From: Cichorium intybus
Lineage: Eukaryota > Streptophyta > Magnoliopsida > Asterales > Asteraceae
Reading direction: 5' to 3'
DNA: 64,000 nt
Assembly: GCA_023525715.1 (NCBI GenBank)
Contig: CM042012.1
Location: 49,550,464 to 49,614,463, forward strand
Below, in pieces: positions 1 through 14,370 of the stretch; the first letter of the stretch is position 1, and the number at the start of each line of letters is the position of its first letter. Both the position numbers and the translations under genes were made by a program. A model generated the notes under the pieces. That model saw only the letters and a program-made list of their open reading frames with translations, was not told where the DNA came from and made no database searches.

Positions 1-31
1 CATTGGTGCGACACGGTCTTATAAGTATGTA

Positions 32-100
32 TATATGTTGGAGTCTCCCCTCTCTCCACAATGGCTCTTTTGGAGAGACACTCTTGGACTCCACATATAT
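32..100. other. Imperfect foldback (hairpin) sequence
   Basis: The arm beginning TATATGTTGGAGTC is complementary, with one bulged base, to the arm ending GACTCCACATATA. Inside it, CTCTCTCCA pairs with TGGAGAG, leaving a small loop near 60-70. The shape resembles a plant miRNA precursor or a tiny foldback transposon. I recognise no mature miRNA, and the role is unknown. Confidence 0.4.
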
Positions 101-322
101 TTACAGATTTGAAGATGGAGTATATGTTTTTTGTTTTTGAAAATCTTATGAATTTTCAAAAGGGGTGTGTATGATTTTGTGCTTCGTTTTTGGGTTCTAG
201 AATGTATGCTTTTCATTTTTGGAAATTGAATTTGTGTGTGTGTGTTTGAATGTATGAAGGTGGCGGACGTTGATGGCACTCGGTAGTGGTATGTAGGTGT
301 TTGTTCATCACTATCATTTGGG

Positions 323-382
323 AGAGAGAGATCGAGAGATAGAGAGAGAGAGAGAGTGTGTGTGTGTGTGTGTGTGTGTGTA
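323..382. repeat. Compound (GA)n/(GT)n microsatellite
   Basis: A purine-rich GA run passes directly into about 12 GT units. A shorter GT run lies near 232-246. Reading frames across it are low-complexity shadows. Confidence 0.9.
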
Positions 383-391
383 AGTAAGAGA

Positions 392-800
392 CATTACAAG
401 AAATGAAGGCTATAGACACGAAAAATGTCGGTGCTATAACCCCAGAAGTTGTCCCTATAGACGTTGTCCACTCAGTTTCATCACTATAGCCCAAAAAAGT
501 CGTCGCTATAGACATCGACACTATCAAAGATCTATTGAGACGACATCTAGTCCCTACACCTTCGTCACAGAAATTTGATTAAAAAATAAAGAAATAAAAA
601 CTATAGAGACGACATGTCGTGCTTATATGCCCATCTATAGGGATGACATATCGTCTCTATAGACAGCCCTATAGCGACGACTTCTCGCTGTCAGAGACTA
701 AAAATACACAAAAACTACTGATTTTGGACATTCCATGTAAGTTGGAAACCTTTTGGACCCTAACCACTGTTTTTGGTAAATCACGGGGACCAATTTTACA
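392..800. mobile_element. CACTA-like DNA transposon end (truncated)
   Basis: The segment opens with CATTACAAGAAA, one base from the plant CACTA terminus CACTACAAGAAA. It is followed by many short inverted and direct copies of CTATAG plus GACGAC/GTCGTC to about 700, the usual subterminal repeat pattern of CACTA (EnSpm) elements. I found no opposite terminus and no transposase, so this is a remnant or one end of a non-autonomous copy. Confidence 0.45.
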
Positions 801-2223
801 GTTTTTTTGAACTAAAAAAAATGAAGATTATCAATTTATGGGTCACTATCCTCCAACAAGCATCTCATATAGTAATCTATTATGGTATTTGGAGAAGCTT
901 CATCGTCTGATAATTCTTTAACACATTACTTCAGTTTTGAATCTTCGTTTACTCATGCCAGCTAGACATTTCGATGCAAAGTTTCACATATGAGTAGGTG
1001 CTAAAATTAGTTGAAAATCCTGATTGCGAAAAAGAAATTGTTATAATCATATTTTAATTGTAAACCAATAAAACATCATGTAATTCTAGAAGACAAATAG
1101 AAATCATTAATATGAGCAGCAATTAGGTCTTCATCTGATTTACACACCAAAATAAGAGCTCGAATTTCAAACAAAGTAGTTCTCTAATTCAAAATTCATA
1201 TCAATTTTGCTTCATGAACTACTAAGCCATAAAAAAACTAAATCAATTCCTAAATGTTGGGAGCATCTGATCACTTGTTTCTCATATCTTAATAAAAAAT
1301 TATCTGAAACATCAGCAAATCACATGAAACAATAAACCAATTGAAAACATCTCAGGCCACGAATAACCTCCTACAAAAATCATATTTGATATGAATTGAC
1401 AAAAAACCTAAACTGTAAACCGTGGTTACCTGTAAGCATAAACCCTATGTAGGAAAACTTGTACAAACCAATAATCATATTAATTAGACTGATGGTGTAA
1501 GTAGATGTTTTCATGAATCATTAATCTTAGATATTATGAATTTATTCTAATTTTGCATAATAATTAGCAATTTTACATATGAAGACAATACACAGTAAAT
1601 GAAAAAATCAAGTACAAATTAAATTAAGTTATTTTAAAAACAAAAATTTTGAAATGAATAATACTTGAACAATTTCTATCAGTTCATAGTTGTCAATCTA
1701 ATTCTTTCTAAATCTAATCTTGACATCATGATACAAACTCCTGGAATGCATAACCAGAATCAACGAATTGGTTTTTGTACTAATATTTAATTCATATATA
1801 GGAGAAAATCAGAAAGAAAAAAAGATGCATGATAGAACATCTTCTCGATCAATGGTACGTAACTTTTCCACCTTCACCAAGTATATTCTGTAGGAACAAA
1901 GCAATACTCAAAAGCAAATTAGTAAGGTACTATTGTAAGATTCTTCCTAAAACCAAATTAAAGCAACTACAACAACTAAAAATATCCACAAGCATTATAT
2001 AAAATATTTTGTCTATAACAAAACAACTACAAAAACTAAAGACATAATATCTTTGATATTTTTCCTTATGAGGTTGACTAATGAACCTAAAGTGAATTGA
2101 ACCAAAACCAAGAACAAATTCAAAATTCAAAGTCGCGTACCAATTCCATGAAACAGTATGTTTGTGTCAATCAATATTTGAGGGAGGGTAACAATCCTAC
2201 GACCACTACAACCACCTCCACGA
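801..2223. other. AT-rich intergenic DNA, nothing recognised
   Basis: No gene, RNA or clear repeat seen. The short open frames here have no splice context and no family resemblance. Confidence 0.6.
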
Positions 2224-2342
2224 CAGAGGCGGATAAAAAAAATTGAAGTGGGGACAAAAAAAATTCTTTTGAAAAGATTTTTGGAGAAGGGTCAAAAAAA
2301 CAAATATCTATTATTTTTATAATTTTTTAAGAGCCCAAATTA

Positions 2343-5300
2343 TGTGACAATTGTAAATTTCGGTCAACGAAAGTCAAATATAGTCCAACGAAGCGTACGT
2401 TAAACCATATATTGAAAAGTAATTTTCCATGATGTTACGATGTATTATTAGATATTATAGTACTACGTACGCTAATTCAAAACAATTATCGAGTAAACGT
2501 CGAAAATACGGACAGTAAATTACTGTAGCGTGAAAATTCGATAATCGTACAATTATTATTTTGAGAATAATAATATTCATAAAACGATCTACTCGTGAAT
2601 ACAAACCTGTGGATATATAGAACGTCGAAAACAGAGTTCGTATGTGAAAGTTACGACGATTTAACCGCTGTGAACGGATAAATGTACATAGGGTTTGGAC
2701 TCAAAATACAAAATATAGTGTCTTAAATATCAAATATGAAATAACAATTCATATAATATGGAACGTAATAATATCTAGTATTTAATTTCAAAGCCAAATG
2801 CAGTTCCCGATAAAATGTCAAAAATCGCGAAATCGGAAGAATACTGCGCTTAAGCGCGTATTTCGACATCCAACGAGTTATAATTCAATCAAAATAAATG
2901 TTTGACAATGTTTTTATACAAAATAATTATTTAGAACTTCGTTTCGTCAAAAACGCATAAAATTTCACTAAAACGTCTTACGATTTTATAAAAATCATCC
3001 ATTTATATAGGTATATTGCTATTTTTATAAAAACCACCCCACCCCACCCCTACCCCACCCCCATCGGCTGAACCAAGAAATCCAAGCCTTCTCCCAATGC
3101 AATCCAAGCTCCACTATTCAAATCCTAGGCAATAAAAGGCTATTAATAAAATAAGATAATAAAATCTAACCTAAAATCTTCTAACTTAGCATCATATCTT
3201 CACTTTGCCAAGAGAATCACCAACTTCATTCTTCTCTTCTCTCTTCCTCTCCTCACTCTCGGCCCTCTCCCTCTCTTCTTCTCTTCCAAACCACCACCAT
3301 CCAACATCATCACAAAACTTCATTTCCAAGCTCTTTTGCAAGTTCAAGTGGTAAGACACATTCACCTTATGATTCTAATCTATATTACACAAGTTTTACA
3401 CCATTTACACACACTAACATTCATGAAAAACCTTTGAGTAATAGCATTGTCCAAGGGTCCTCCGAGCTCCAAGGCTTGGATCTTCATTCCTACCACCGAT
3501 CTTCCAAGAAATACCTAGTTTTTAAGTAAAGCACGCTACAAGGGTGAGTTCATACCCCTTATTTTCATCTTTTCAAACCTTTTTGGGGGAGAATACAAGT
3601 TCATTTACTATAAATGTTGTTTTATACAAGTTTATATGTGTTTAAATGCTATAAGTAATGTTTTACACAAGTTTATAAAACTAGTTGTTGTGTAAAAATA
3701 TTCTTGACATGAAATATGGATAGATCCATGTATTATAAACACTGTGATATATTAAGTTGTGTAAAAGTTACAAAACCACAAATAAAGTGTACAAAAATAA
3801 TAGATCTTGGATAAAAACGTTATAAAAACGAAAACTAGTAAAAACTACGTTTTTTATAAACAAAAGTACTATTTTCTAGCAAAAATGGTTATAACCAAGT
3901 TATTACACCATTTTTGTGAGAAATATATTAAAAGATGATATTTATAATCATTTGAATAAGTTACTTCGTTATTATTCACAAAAATATGATTATTACGACG
4001 GAATACTAAAAATAGACTATTATTGGAATAGTTTATGAGCACAAGGTTATTATGATGTTTGAACATGACAAAAATAATTATATAAAATTATATAATTATT
4101 AAACATTACTATATTATCATGGGAAATGATATTTTTACAAGGAAATTGACATTTTAAACAAAAATGACCATTTGGAAAGATTACCATCATTTTGACAAAA
4201 TCACAAGATTTAAAATGTTGTCATCACTTATGTAAGATGACTAAAATAAATTTATTTGCCATGACATGTTGATAAACTTTAAATCTATATTATTAGTATA
4301 TATTTAGTGCCTTAGATGTAAGAAATTATAATTTTCAACTCATTGACATCTTTTAGGCTTAAATACGTTAACACAACGAAAACATTTATATAAATTATAA
4401 TGGGTATAATTTATGGAACGAACGATAAAGATACGACATAAATACGAAAGATAATTATATAATTATATAATTATTACATACTATAATTATCATGGACAAT
4501 TTGATAATTACAAGCGTAAACGAGTTTTCAGTACATTTACATACTATAATTATCATGGACAATTTGATAATTACGAATACAAAGGGTTTTCACTACATTT
4601 ACAAGCAAGGTTTTACACTATAATTATCATGAGTATATTTTGATAATTACAAATACAAAAGGATTTTTATTTCAGTACGAACTAGGATAAGACATCACGT
4701 TGGGTGGTTATGTGAGACATTTCTTCACAGTACTGAAAGATGTACGCATTAAGTCCTGGATTATAACCTTAATCATTCATGAGCGAGATAGTTGTGTATA
4801 GATCTATACGGGACTGACAATCCCGCCCTAAGCTGCTAGCTACAGCTAGACCGGCAGGTCTGGGGTGACAATGTCTTAACATTGCGATGCCTGAAGAACG
4901 TCGTGGCAGGCCTACATACTAGTCAGTAAGGTTATAATAACTCACATGAACGACAACGAATATCCTTAGTTTGGGGAAAAACATTCTTCAAATGGTTTTA
5001 TATAAATATAAAACTACATGTTGCTCTACACTAAATATAAGTATGACTTTTACTTATACATACGGGTTTTATGGGATTAAAACCACATTTTATCAAGATA
5101 CAAATATAAGTATGGTTTTACTTATATATACGAGTTTTATGGTACTAAAACTACATTCTAACAAGTTACAAATATAAGTATGGTTTTACTTATACATACA
5201 AATTTTATGGAAATTAAAACTACCTTTTATCAAGATACAAACATAAGTATAGTTTACTTATACATACGAGTTTTATGGTATTAAAACTACACTCGAACAA

Positions 5301-5926
5301 GTTACAAATATAAGTATGGTTTTACTTATACATACAAGTTTTATGGAAATTAAAACTACATTTTATCAAGATATAAATAAGAGTACGATTTTACCTACGT
5401 GAAGGTTTTACGGAATTAGATCTACAATTAATCTACGAATAAACATGTATTTACATGGTTTCATACAAGAACAAGACTACGTAATACTAATTTCAAGTAC
5501 AGAACACTTATACATTTTTCGGTCTTTGGGTTTTAAGACTACGACTCATTTATAAGAAAATATTGGATTTTCTGGTTTCAAACATTATCTCTTTACAAGG
5601 AAAAACGATTATGGATTTTCTCATACAAAAATCTTATGAACTCACCAACGTAATGTTGACCCTCTTTCAAACTACTTGTATTCTCAGGTAAAAATTAGTC
5701 AGGCCCGACTACCCTTTTTGGGATGGGACGCGAAGACGTCTCTTTTACTTATTTCATTATCATACTGTAATTGGGTTGAAACAATACCGTTTGAACAATG
5801 TAACTTTTCAATTATAACGTATGATGGTTGTTGATCTACTTATTTTTCAATGTATGCAATGGTTGTGAATACTATGTCCCGTTCCGCCCTCAGACGATTC
5901 CGCCATCGTGGTTTGGGGGTGTGACA
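2343..5926 (+). mobile_element. Solo LTR, 3.6 kb, Ty3/gypsy-like
   Basis: Starts TGTGACA and ends TGTGACA. It is bounded by a perfect 5-bp duplication AATTA (2,338-2,342 and 5,927-5,931). No internal coding region, primer site or second LTR is present, so LTR-LTR recombination probably removed the interior. A TATA-like stretch near 3,002-3,012 precedes a pyrimidine-rich leader at about 3,230-3,300, which gives plus orientation. The family is inferred from the leader style and is probably a chromovirus; there is no protein evidence. Confidence 0.85.
5010..5385 (+). repeat. About 5 diverged ~72-bp tandem repeats inside the solo LTR
   Basis: Repeating block built around ATATAAGTATGGTTTTACTT, then a TACATACGAGTTTTATGG-like segment and AAAACTACA. 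A related smaller repeat (ATAATTATCATGGACAATTT) occurs about three times at 4,480-4,660. Both lie in the LTR and are probably not functional. Confidence 0.7.
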
Positions 5927-6022
5927 AATTATGATTTTATAAACAAATAAAAACTTTTAGTTAAAATTCTTTTTGTTGTGGGGGGAGGTGCCCATACTGC
6001 CCCCAGTGTGGGTTCGCCCCTG

Positions 6023-6838
<816 letters not shown>

Positions 6839-6841
<3 letters not shown>

Positions 6842-6977
6842 GTAAGTTCAACACAGAACCAAATTACACGACCTAACTACACAACCACATGAAAATAACT
6901 CATGTTCATTTATGAACATATGTTCATTATGAACATAGGTCATTTTCATATGGTTCTGTGGTTAGGTCGTATAATTT

Positions 6978-6981
<4 letters not shown>
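6839..6981. mobile_element. Foldback MITE embedded in a TA microsatellite
   Basis: The arms at about 6,858-6,900 and 6,938-6,981 are inverted repeats of roughly 43 bp, about 85% alike by eye, starting AACCAAATTA. The centre holds two short palindromes of the form ATGTTCAT..ATGAACAT. Both edges are pure (TA)n. This is the arrangement described for microsatellite-targeting elements such as rice Micron. No coding capacity. Confidence 0.7.

Positions 6982-7069
<88 letters not shown>
6982..7069. repeat. (TA)n microsatellite
   Basis: About 44 uninterrupted TA units forming the right flank of the foldback MITE. Confidence 0.95.
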
Positions 7070-8282
<1,213 letters not shown>

Positions 8283-8866
8283 GCACACAGGGGCGGACGG
8301 AAGACATAGGAGAGGGGGGGTGCCCCAATGAGTTAAAAATTTATATATTCTATTAGGTTTACATTTGGGCTAAAATAAATATTTAATAATAGATGCCCCA
8401 ACTAAATATATTTATATAATATTGGATTTAGCTTATTGCGGCACTAATGGGCTATGTTTTAATTAAGTCTCATTTCTATATATGCATCCATCGAAGGTGC
8501 TGGGATTGGAAACAGAAAAAACAAAAGCTCCATATTCCTCAATTCCTCAATTCCTTCCTTTCTCGGTCCCCTGCGCAACAGGCCAACAAGAAATAACATT
8601 AACTTCTTCTTTTTTTTTCTTTGGATTACTTTGGTAGTGGTGGACGATTCAACTTCAAGGGACCACCAATTTATTTGTTTTTTTCTAGCTAACCTATTTA
8701 TTTATTTTAATATTATAAACCCTAATTTTCTAATTATATGTTGTTAATTGATGTTTCGTTTGTTATTTTTTACATTAGATACATACTTTTATTTAGTTTG
8801 TGAAACATAAATTAGTTGATTAATTGTTATTGTGTATTTGTGTATATTTATTTTCTAGACAGAAAA

Positions 8867-10690
8867 ATGAAAAATTACTATAAAAGGAAACACCATGTCC
8901 ATGTCCATGTCCATGTCCATGTCCATGTCCATGTCCATGTCCATGTCCATGTCCATGTCCATGTCCATGTCCATCAGCATCCAATATTGGTACTTCTATT
9001 CTAGTTCCTCAAAGTACATTTAATTTTACAACGCTTATTAATGTAGTTGATTTGGATAATCTTCCTTTTAATCCTTCTTAAAGACCAAGAATATTGATTT
9101 ATAACGTTAATCAAAGAGATGAAATAAGACGTCATTATTGGATTAAAGGACCTTGTCAACCACACGATCATAAATTTCCAAAAAACAAAAATTGGGAATA
9201 TGCTAATAGGTTTCATCCCTACATGGTTTAATCAATATGGTAATTGGCTAGAGTATAGCATTAAGAAGAATAAAGAATTTTGTTTATGTTGTTATCTATT
9301 TAGAGATGATAATGGACAACAAGCCGGTATTGATGCATTTGTTACTCAAGGCTTTGATGGCTGGAACAAATCAGAGAGACTTTTGAGTCATGTTGGTGCG
9401 GTTAATAGTTTTCATAATAAAGCCTTTTAAAATATGAAATCTAGTGAAACAACATCGATCCATGTCCGTTTCCTTTTGTAAGCAAATTGAAAATGCAAAT
9501 AAAGAATATCGTATTCGATTAAATGCTTCCGTTGAGGTGTGTAGACATCTACTTAATAGTTCATTACCATTTTGTGGATATGATGAGTCAGAAACGTCTT
9601 TGCATAGAGGACAATTCTTGGAAACAATAAAACTAGTTAGGAAACTTAGTGATGATATTCATTAAGTTACATTAGAAAATGTTCTGAAGAATAATCAAGT
9701 GGTTTCACCAAAGACTCAAAAAGATATTGCTTATTGCTTTTCATGAGAAATACTTAAAGGTATTTTTCAAGAAATTGGTGATGATGTATTTACATTGTTA
9801 GTTGATGAGTTTGGTGATGTATCAAAGAAAGAACAAATGGTCATGGTTTTATGATATGTTGACAAACTTGGGCTTGTTAAGTAGAAATTTGTAGGTGTTG
9901 TTCATGTGACGGACACATATTCAAAATCTCTTAAATATTCCATAGACTCTTTATTTGCTCAACATGGATTGAGTATGAAAAAAGTAAGAGAGCAAAGTTA
10001 TGATGCAGCAAGCAATATGCGATGTGAGTTTAATGGTTTGAAAGCTTTAATTTTAAAAGATACCGTTTCGACTTTTTATGTATATTGTTTTGCTCACCAA
10101 CTTCAACTAGTTGTTGTGGCAATTGCAAGAAACCACAATGATGTTAGAAACTTCTTCGAAATGCTTTCCCTTGTTATGAATGTAGTTTGTGCGTCTTGCC
10201 AACGAAAATATATGATTCGAGAAGGTTATAAAAAGAGAGTGCAAGAAGCAATTGGTAACAACGAAATTGAAACCAGGATATTGTTAAACCAAGAGCTTTC
10301 ACTAATACATCTCGGAGATACACGATGGGGTTCTCATTATAAACAATGTCAAGTTTGGTTTCTTTATTTCCGGAGGTTATTAACGCCCTTGAATATGTTG
10401 CAAAGGAAGGTAAAAATGGAGTTTGTCGGAACCAAGCACATGGTGTTACTTTGTATTTCGAAACATTTGATTTTGTGTTTTATTTACACTTAATGTTTCG
10501 CATTTTAGAGGTTACAAATATGTTATCTCAAGCTCTTCAAAGAAAAGATCAAAAGACATAGTTGAAGCGGTTTCATAAGTAGAAATGACAAAGAAAAAAT
10601 TGCAAAGGTTTAGAGATGATGAGTTTGAGGATCTTTTAGAGGAGTATATAAATTCAACAAAAATCGTTGGTTTGGACTATCAAAATCAAC
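8867..10690 (+). pseudogene. hAT transposase pseudogene (TTF-type zinc finger / hAT)
   Basis: Starts at an ATG giving MKNYYKRK, the usual start of this transposase class, then runs into a His-Val tract encoded by a hexanucleotide repeat. A TTF-type finger region follows, read from pieces such as WFNQYGNWLEY and FCLCCYLF (9,219-9,430). Next come the segment around 9,444-9,665 and the RNase H-like region (YDAASNMRCEFNGL, FAHQLQLVVVA, DTRWGSHY) at 9,906-10,493. At least one frameshift (near 9,218) and several stops break the frame, and the C-terminal dimerisation region is absent. It cannot encode an active transposase. Confidence 0.85.
8893..8974 (+). repeat. (CCATGT)n hexanucleotide microsatellite in transposase codons
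   Basis: About 13 units in frame with the transposase start, encoding alternating His and Val. The expansion probably came after loss of function. Confidence 0.9.
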
Positions 10691-10917
10691 ATTAAATACA
10701 ACTTGATTCCAAGTTGCATTAGGAGTTAAAAGGAGATGATATAATTAATATATGTACATTTTTGGCTTATACAACAACATCCAATTATCATAAAACAAAA
10801 CTCAGTTGTCTAACTTGATCCCATATTTTTAATTTGTTCCAAAATGTACTTTATATAAAACTTTTTCTAGTACACAAATGTGTAAAATATAAGACATTAT
10901 TGAAACAATATAAGACA

Positions 10918-12409
10918 TCATTGAAACAATATATTTGAAGTATCTGGATTCTCTAGATGTATCTGCATCAAGAATCCAAAAGGGTGCCATAAATATTAAA
11001 TCAAATTACTAAAGTGCCCCCAAAAGAATTTATTAAATGTTTTAAGCAAATATTAATAAAAATATAGGTCAAAATAAAAAGACGTTACCAAGAGGATATC
11101 TTCATCCGTGCCAAAGGATTTTCGAGCTTTTTCTAAGCATATTGACGATATTGTCCCTTGACTCCTGTTTTTTTCAAAATTTTCAGGGGTAAAATTGGAA
11201 ATGAATATTAAGTTGTACTCTTATAATAACATAAATTAAAAAATACCTAGAGCTGGCTGGATCCCGAATCTCAAATTCATCTGTAAGAGCATCATATCCA
11301 CATATCACAATATAATGACCTATAAACATTATAAAAAAATATTTTTAATAGTAATAAACATTTATTAAATGTATATTTTAATTTTCAAGTAATTATACTC
11401 ACCAGTATAACCAGAGGGACCGCTATAGAAATCTGAAATGTAAAGATCTTCTGTCCAAGACTGACTAAAGAAAATAGATAAAATAAATAAATAAATTGAC
11501 TTAAAAAAATAATATGAAAAATTAAAATGACAAAAAAAATATACCTCAAAACGTACTGATCAACCAAAGCTATGATAATATATTTTCCTGACATAATTAA
11601 TAGGGCAATTTCATCTCCCTTGATTGACCTGCACTGTAGATAAATTGTTGAAAATAAGTAAATGACCATTTTACCCTTGGAAGTTCATAGGCATACCTCT
11701 ATATTTATCCCTGTTTCTTGTGATTTCTTGAAAAGCATATTTACTCTTACTATATCATCACCCAATTGCTTCTGAAAAATCAAATTTTGGGGATTTGTAA
11801 AAAATAAAAACACTAGAATATATTATATATCCGAATAAAGAAAATAAAGATTTACCTCGTAAAATGACTCCAGTGAAAATTTTGGATTAGCGCCTAAAGT
11901 TACAGTGATGTAAGAGAAGGAAATAGAAAATTTGTGCAGTAAATATGCCAAATCCACAGTCCAAATACTGTGAAACAAAAAGACAGTAAAAAAACTAAAC
12001 ATTGTATTGGAAACTTTTTGCTTCAAAGTTTTTAAGAAGAAGAAACTGAATACCTATTTGTATTGCAAAATGCCTCGAGATCTTCAATATCATAATGATT
12101 GATGCCAAGTGTTCTCAAAACCATTAACACACAAGCAAGCCCACAATCCCATGTGTGTTCTTGTTTTATATGTGGGACCTATTACCACATATACGGATAT
12201 AGTAAGTATGATATTTAAAGAGCTCAAATGTATCTTTGATACCTCTATAGACTTACATCAATGAAGTGTGATTGGATCAGAACGTCTTTCTTGCCTTTCT
12301 CGTTTCTCAATGTTGATTTGAAGTTGTATGATTCAACCAAATTCACATCATGAACATTGTTACATGCTCCGTTCAGTAGTTTGTTTAAGAGGATGTGTAA
12401 AGGCCACAT
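10918..12409 (-). CDS. GC1: Guanylyl cyclase 1 / GUCD1-type protein, nine exons
   Basis: Complete 269-aa gene. Exons, 5' to 3' on the minus strand: 12409-12257, 12178-12054, 11967-11856, 11771-11697, 11633-11545, 11464-11403, 11319-11247, 11164-11089, 10962-10918. All introns are GT-AG and the phases join to 810 nt. The start MWPL is preceded by an in-frame TAG. The family (plant GC1, animal GUCD1; PF09778) has a C39-like cysteine-peptidase fold. The visible candidate triad is Cys63 in WDCGLACVLM, His207 in GHYIVICGYD and Asp225 in RDPASS. Arabidopsis GC1 was reported to make cGMP in vitro, but the fold looks peptidase-like, so the biochemical role is uncertain. Other conserved stretches are SIWTVDLAYLL (from 93) and ARKSFGTDEDILL (to 255). 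No disruption is seen, so it is probably functional. The 3' end lies about 230 bp from the hAT remnant. Confidence 0.93.
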
Positions 12410-13300
12410 CTATGAATACTTTATCTGTAGTTTCTAAATCACCAAGGTTTACTCGCGTAGATGTGCAATCTTCGTTTACTGTTTCCAGAAAGAACTGTTT
12501 CCTGCATCATATCTATGCACGATCAATAAGAAAATAACATGCGCATCAATATCTAAATTGTTAAAACACCAATGCTTTTAGCGATAGAATTCAGAGTAAT
12601 GGTAATATTGATGATCGAATTTAAACTTAAACCACAACAAGCAAGGTATTATGTTAAAAAAAAACCCTAATAAATAAGCAGCAGGGGAGTTGAGAAGGTT
12701 TGCTATTTGTGTACCGGCATAGTATACATAAACATAAATAATGTGAATCGATTATCAACGAAAGTCGAAGAAATTGATCTATAAATAGAAGCTAGTACAG
12801 AACGAAATTCAAATTGCACTAAAAAGAACAAAGCAAACCTAAAAGGCCAAATGAAGTCAGCAAACATAGGAAAAGTTTCGTTTCAAATTACCTAAGAGAG
12901 ATACAGTTCTAGAAAATAACTTAAACTCGCCGATCGAAATTGGAAAAGCTACAGAAATTTGTATGAACATACAGAGCATACACGGATAGAGAAGCAAATC
13001 AGAGAGAAAATAAAACCTTTTCGATTGAAAGTTGAAACAGACTGATGATCTGAAAAGGCTTTGAATGTAGTCTTATATTACCTTTTTTTCCTCCAATTTC
13101 TTCGGTTTGCCGTAAACCCTTTTTCTAATTTTGCTAAACCGATTTTCCAGTTGAAAGAAACAAAAGAAAAATCGTTGATGATTATTATATTGTTGTAAAG
13201 AAATCGCCGGTGACGTGTATCGGATCTCCCGCCACTCCATCAGAATCGGCGGATCATATGCGGTCTTACGGGTTATGAACTTATGATGATCGGATTTTCA
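12410..13300 (-). promoter_or_regulatory. Likely 5' UTR, UTR intron and promoter region of GC1
   Basis: A good acceptor (GATGCAG on the minus strand) at about 12,502 suggests a 5'-UTR exon at 12,410-12,501 preceded by a UTR intron. A GC-richer stretch near 13,190-13,265 may hold the first UTR exon. No clear TATA box can be tied to it. A T-run follows at 13,311-13,333. Confidence 0.35.
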
Positions 13301-13333
13301 AAAACAATCGTTTTTTTTTTTTTTTTTTTTTTT

Positions 13334-13900
13334 GGTAAGATTAATAATCGTATCGGTATCTTTAATATCTTTCAAGGTTATCAAAAGCATTTTTTAAAAT
13401 AAAAAGTATATTTGCATTTATCAGTTAATTATTTTGTTAAAAATAAATAGTTTAAAACAGAAAAAATACATCTACATACATTATTTAACAATAAATAATT
13501 TGAAAAGGTTTTTATAGATAGTTAGTTAGTCAAAAAAAAATATTAGTAATTTAAAAGATTAAATAAATAGTAACGATTTTGCGACCCAAATATGATTGTG
13601 ATCGATTTACCTAGATGGAATCGAGCAATCCTACGATTCAGGATCGTAATTTTAACAACCTTGATCCAATTGTATAGTTCAATTAGAAAAGTTATTGCCA
13701 ATGAATTAAAAAGCCATTTTTATGTTTTTATTAGAATGACTAACACACACATTATCCTATTTGTACATCTATATATTACGTCTCAAACGGACTTGAACCA
13801 TGAACAAGCTAGTGGTTGACGGGCACATTTTCGTCAACTTGTGATATCGTTATGACACGGGCCCTTTGGTTATTCACTAAATGACCAATAGCCATGAAAG
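13334..13900. other. AT-rich DNA, nothing recognised
   Basis: The 75-aa frame at 13,592-13,819 has no recognisable family. Confidence 0.5.
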
Positions 13901-14370
13901 ATCCAAGAGAAACAACATATATCTAGGAAAATCTACATGGATAGATGTAAGTGACTAATTTGTCTCATTGAAAGTAACAATATCTTGAAACGTTTAGGAT
14001 GTAAGAGTCTAAGCTTGGAACCTTGTCGATACAGCATGTCATATATTGAAAAACTCATAAATTCCTATCATACGTGATGAGGTGAGACACATAAATGAAG
14101 TTCCTTTGACTTTTGTTATTAGATCCATCATGTATGATATATATACTAGACAAGATGTCCTGTATGCTTTGAGCACAATGAGCAAAACCAGGTAAATATC
14201 ATTAAATTATATAAAGAATACTCTCAAATACTTCGAAGGACTAAAAACATGTTCTTGGTTAATGAGGGTTTTGATGGTGATATCAATGTAAAGTGTTAGA
14301 GTGATGTGAGTTCTAAACTAATTGAGATATTTCTCAATCAAAGTCGAACGATGTCTTCATCCTGAATGAA
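13900..14370 (+). pseudogene. Ty1/copia reverse transcriptase-RNase H remnant
   Basis: Broken plus-strand translation follows the copia RT thumb to RNase H order: YLETFRM, then EVPLTFVIRSIMYDIYTRQD and VLYALSTMSK, then IKNTLKYFEG, then a decayed counterpart of the RNase H stretch (SDVSSKLIEIF, SQSRTM). Stops and frame changes are frequent. No LTRs can be assigned, so it is an old fragment. Confidence 0.7.

Larger units (their letters stand above)
2224..6022. mobile_element. Small hAT-like non-autonomous element, split by a solo LTR
   Basis: The left end reads CAGAGGCGGA and the right end reads TTCGCCCCTG, approximate inverted repeats of the CAGGGGCGGA terminus that also starts the hAT element at 8,288. 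Without the LTR inserted at 2,343-5,926 the element is only about 210 bp and non-coding. The flanks (CTCCACGA and GACCACAG) do not give a clean 8-bp duplication, so the assignment rests on the termini only. Confidence 0.4.
8288..10700 (+). mobile_element. Truncated hAT element (MYM/TTF zinc-finger transposase type)
   Basis: Begins with CAGGGGCGGACGG, a typical plant hAT terminus. About 570 bp of leader follows, then a broken transposase frame to about 10,690. No matching right terminus is found before the 3' end of the GC1 gene, so the C-terminal dimerisation part and right end are missing. Confidence 0.7.

Noticed and set aside
1..527. 86- and 104-aa minus frames at the window start
   Set aside because: Run through GT/GA microsatellites and the foldback; the composition is low complexity with no family match.
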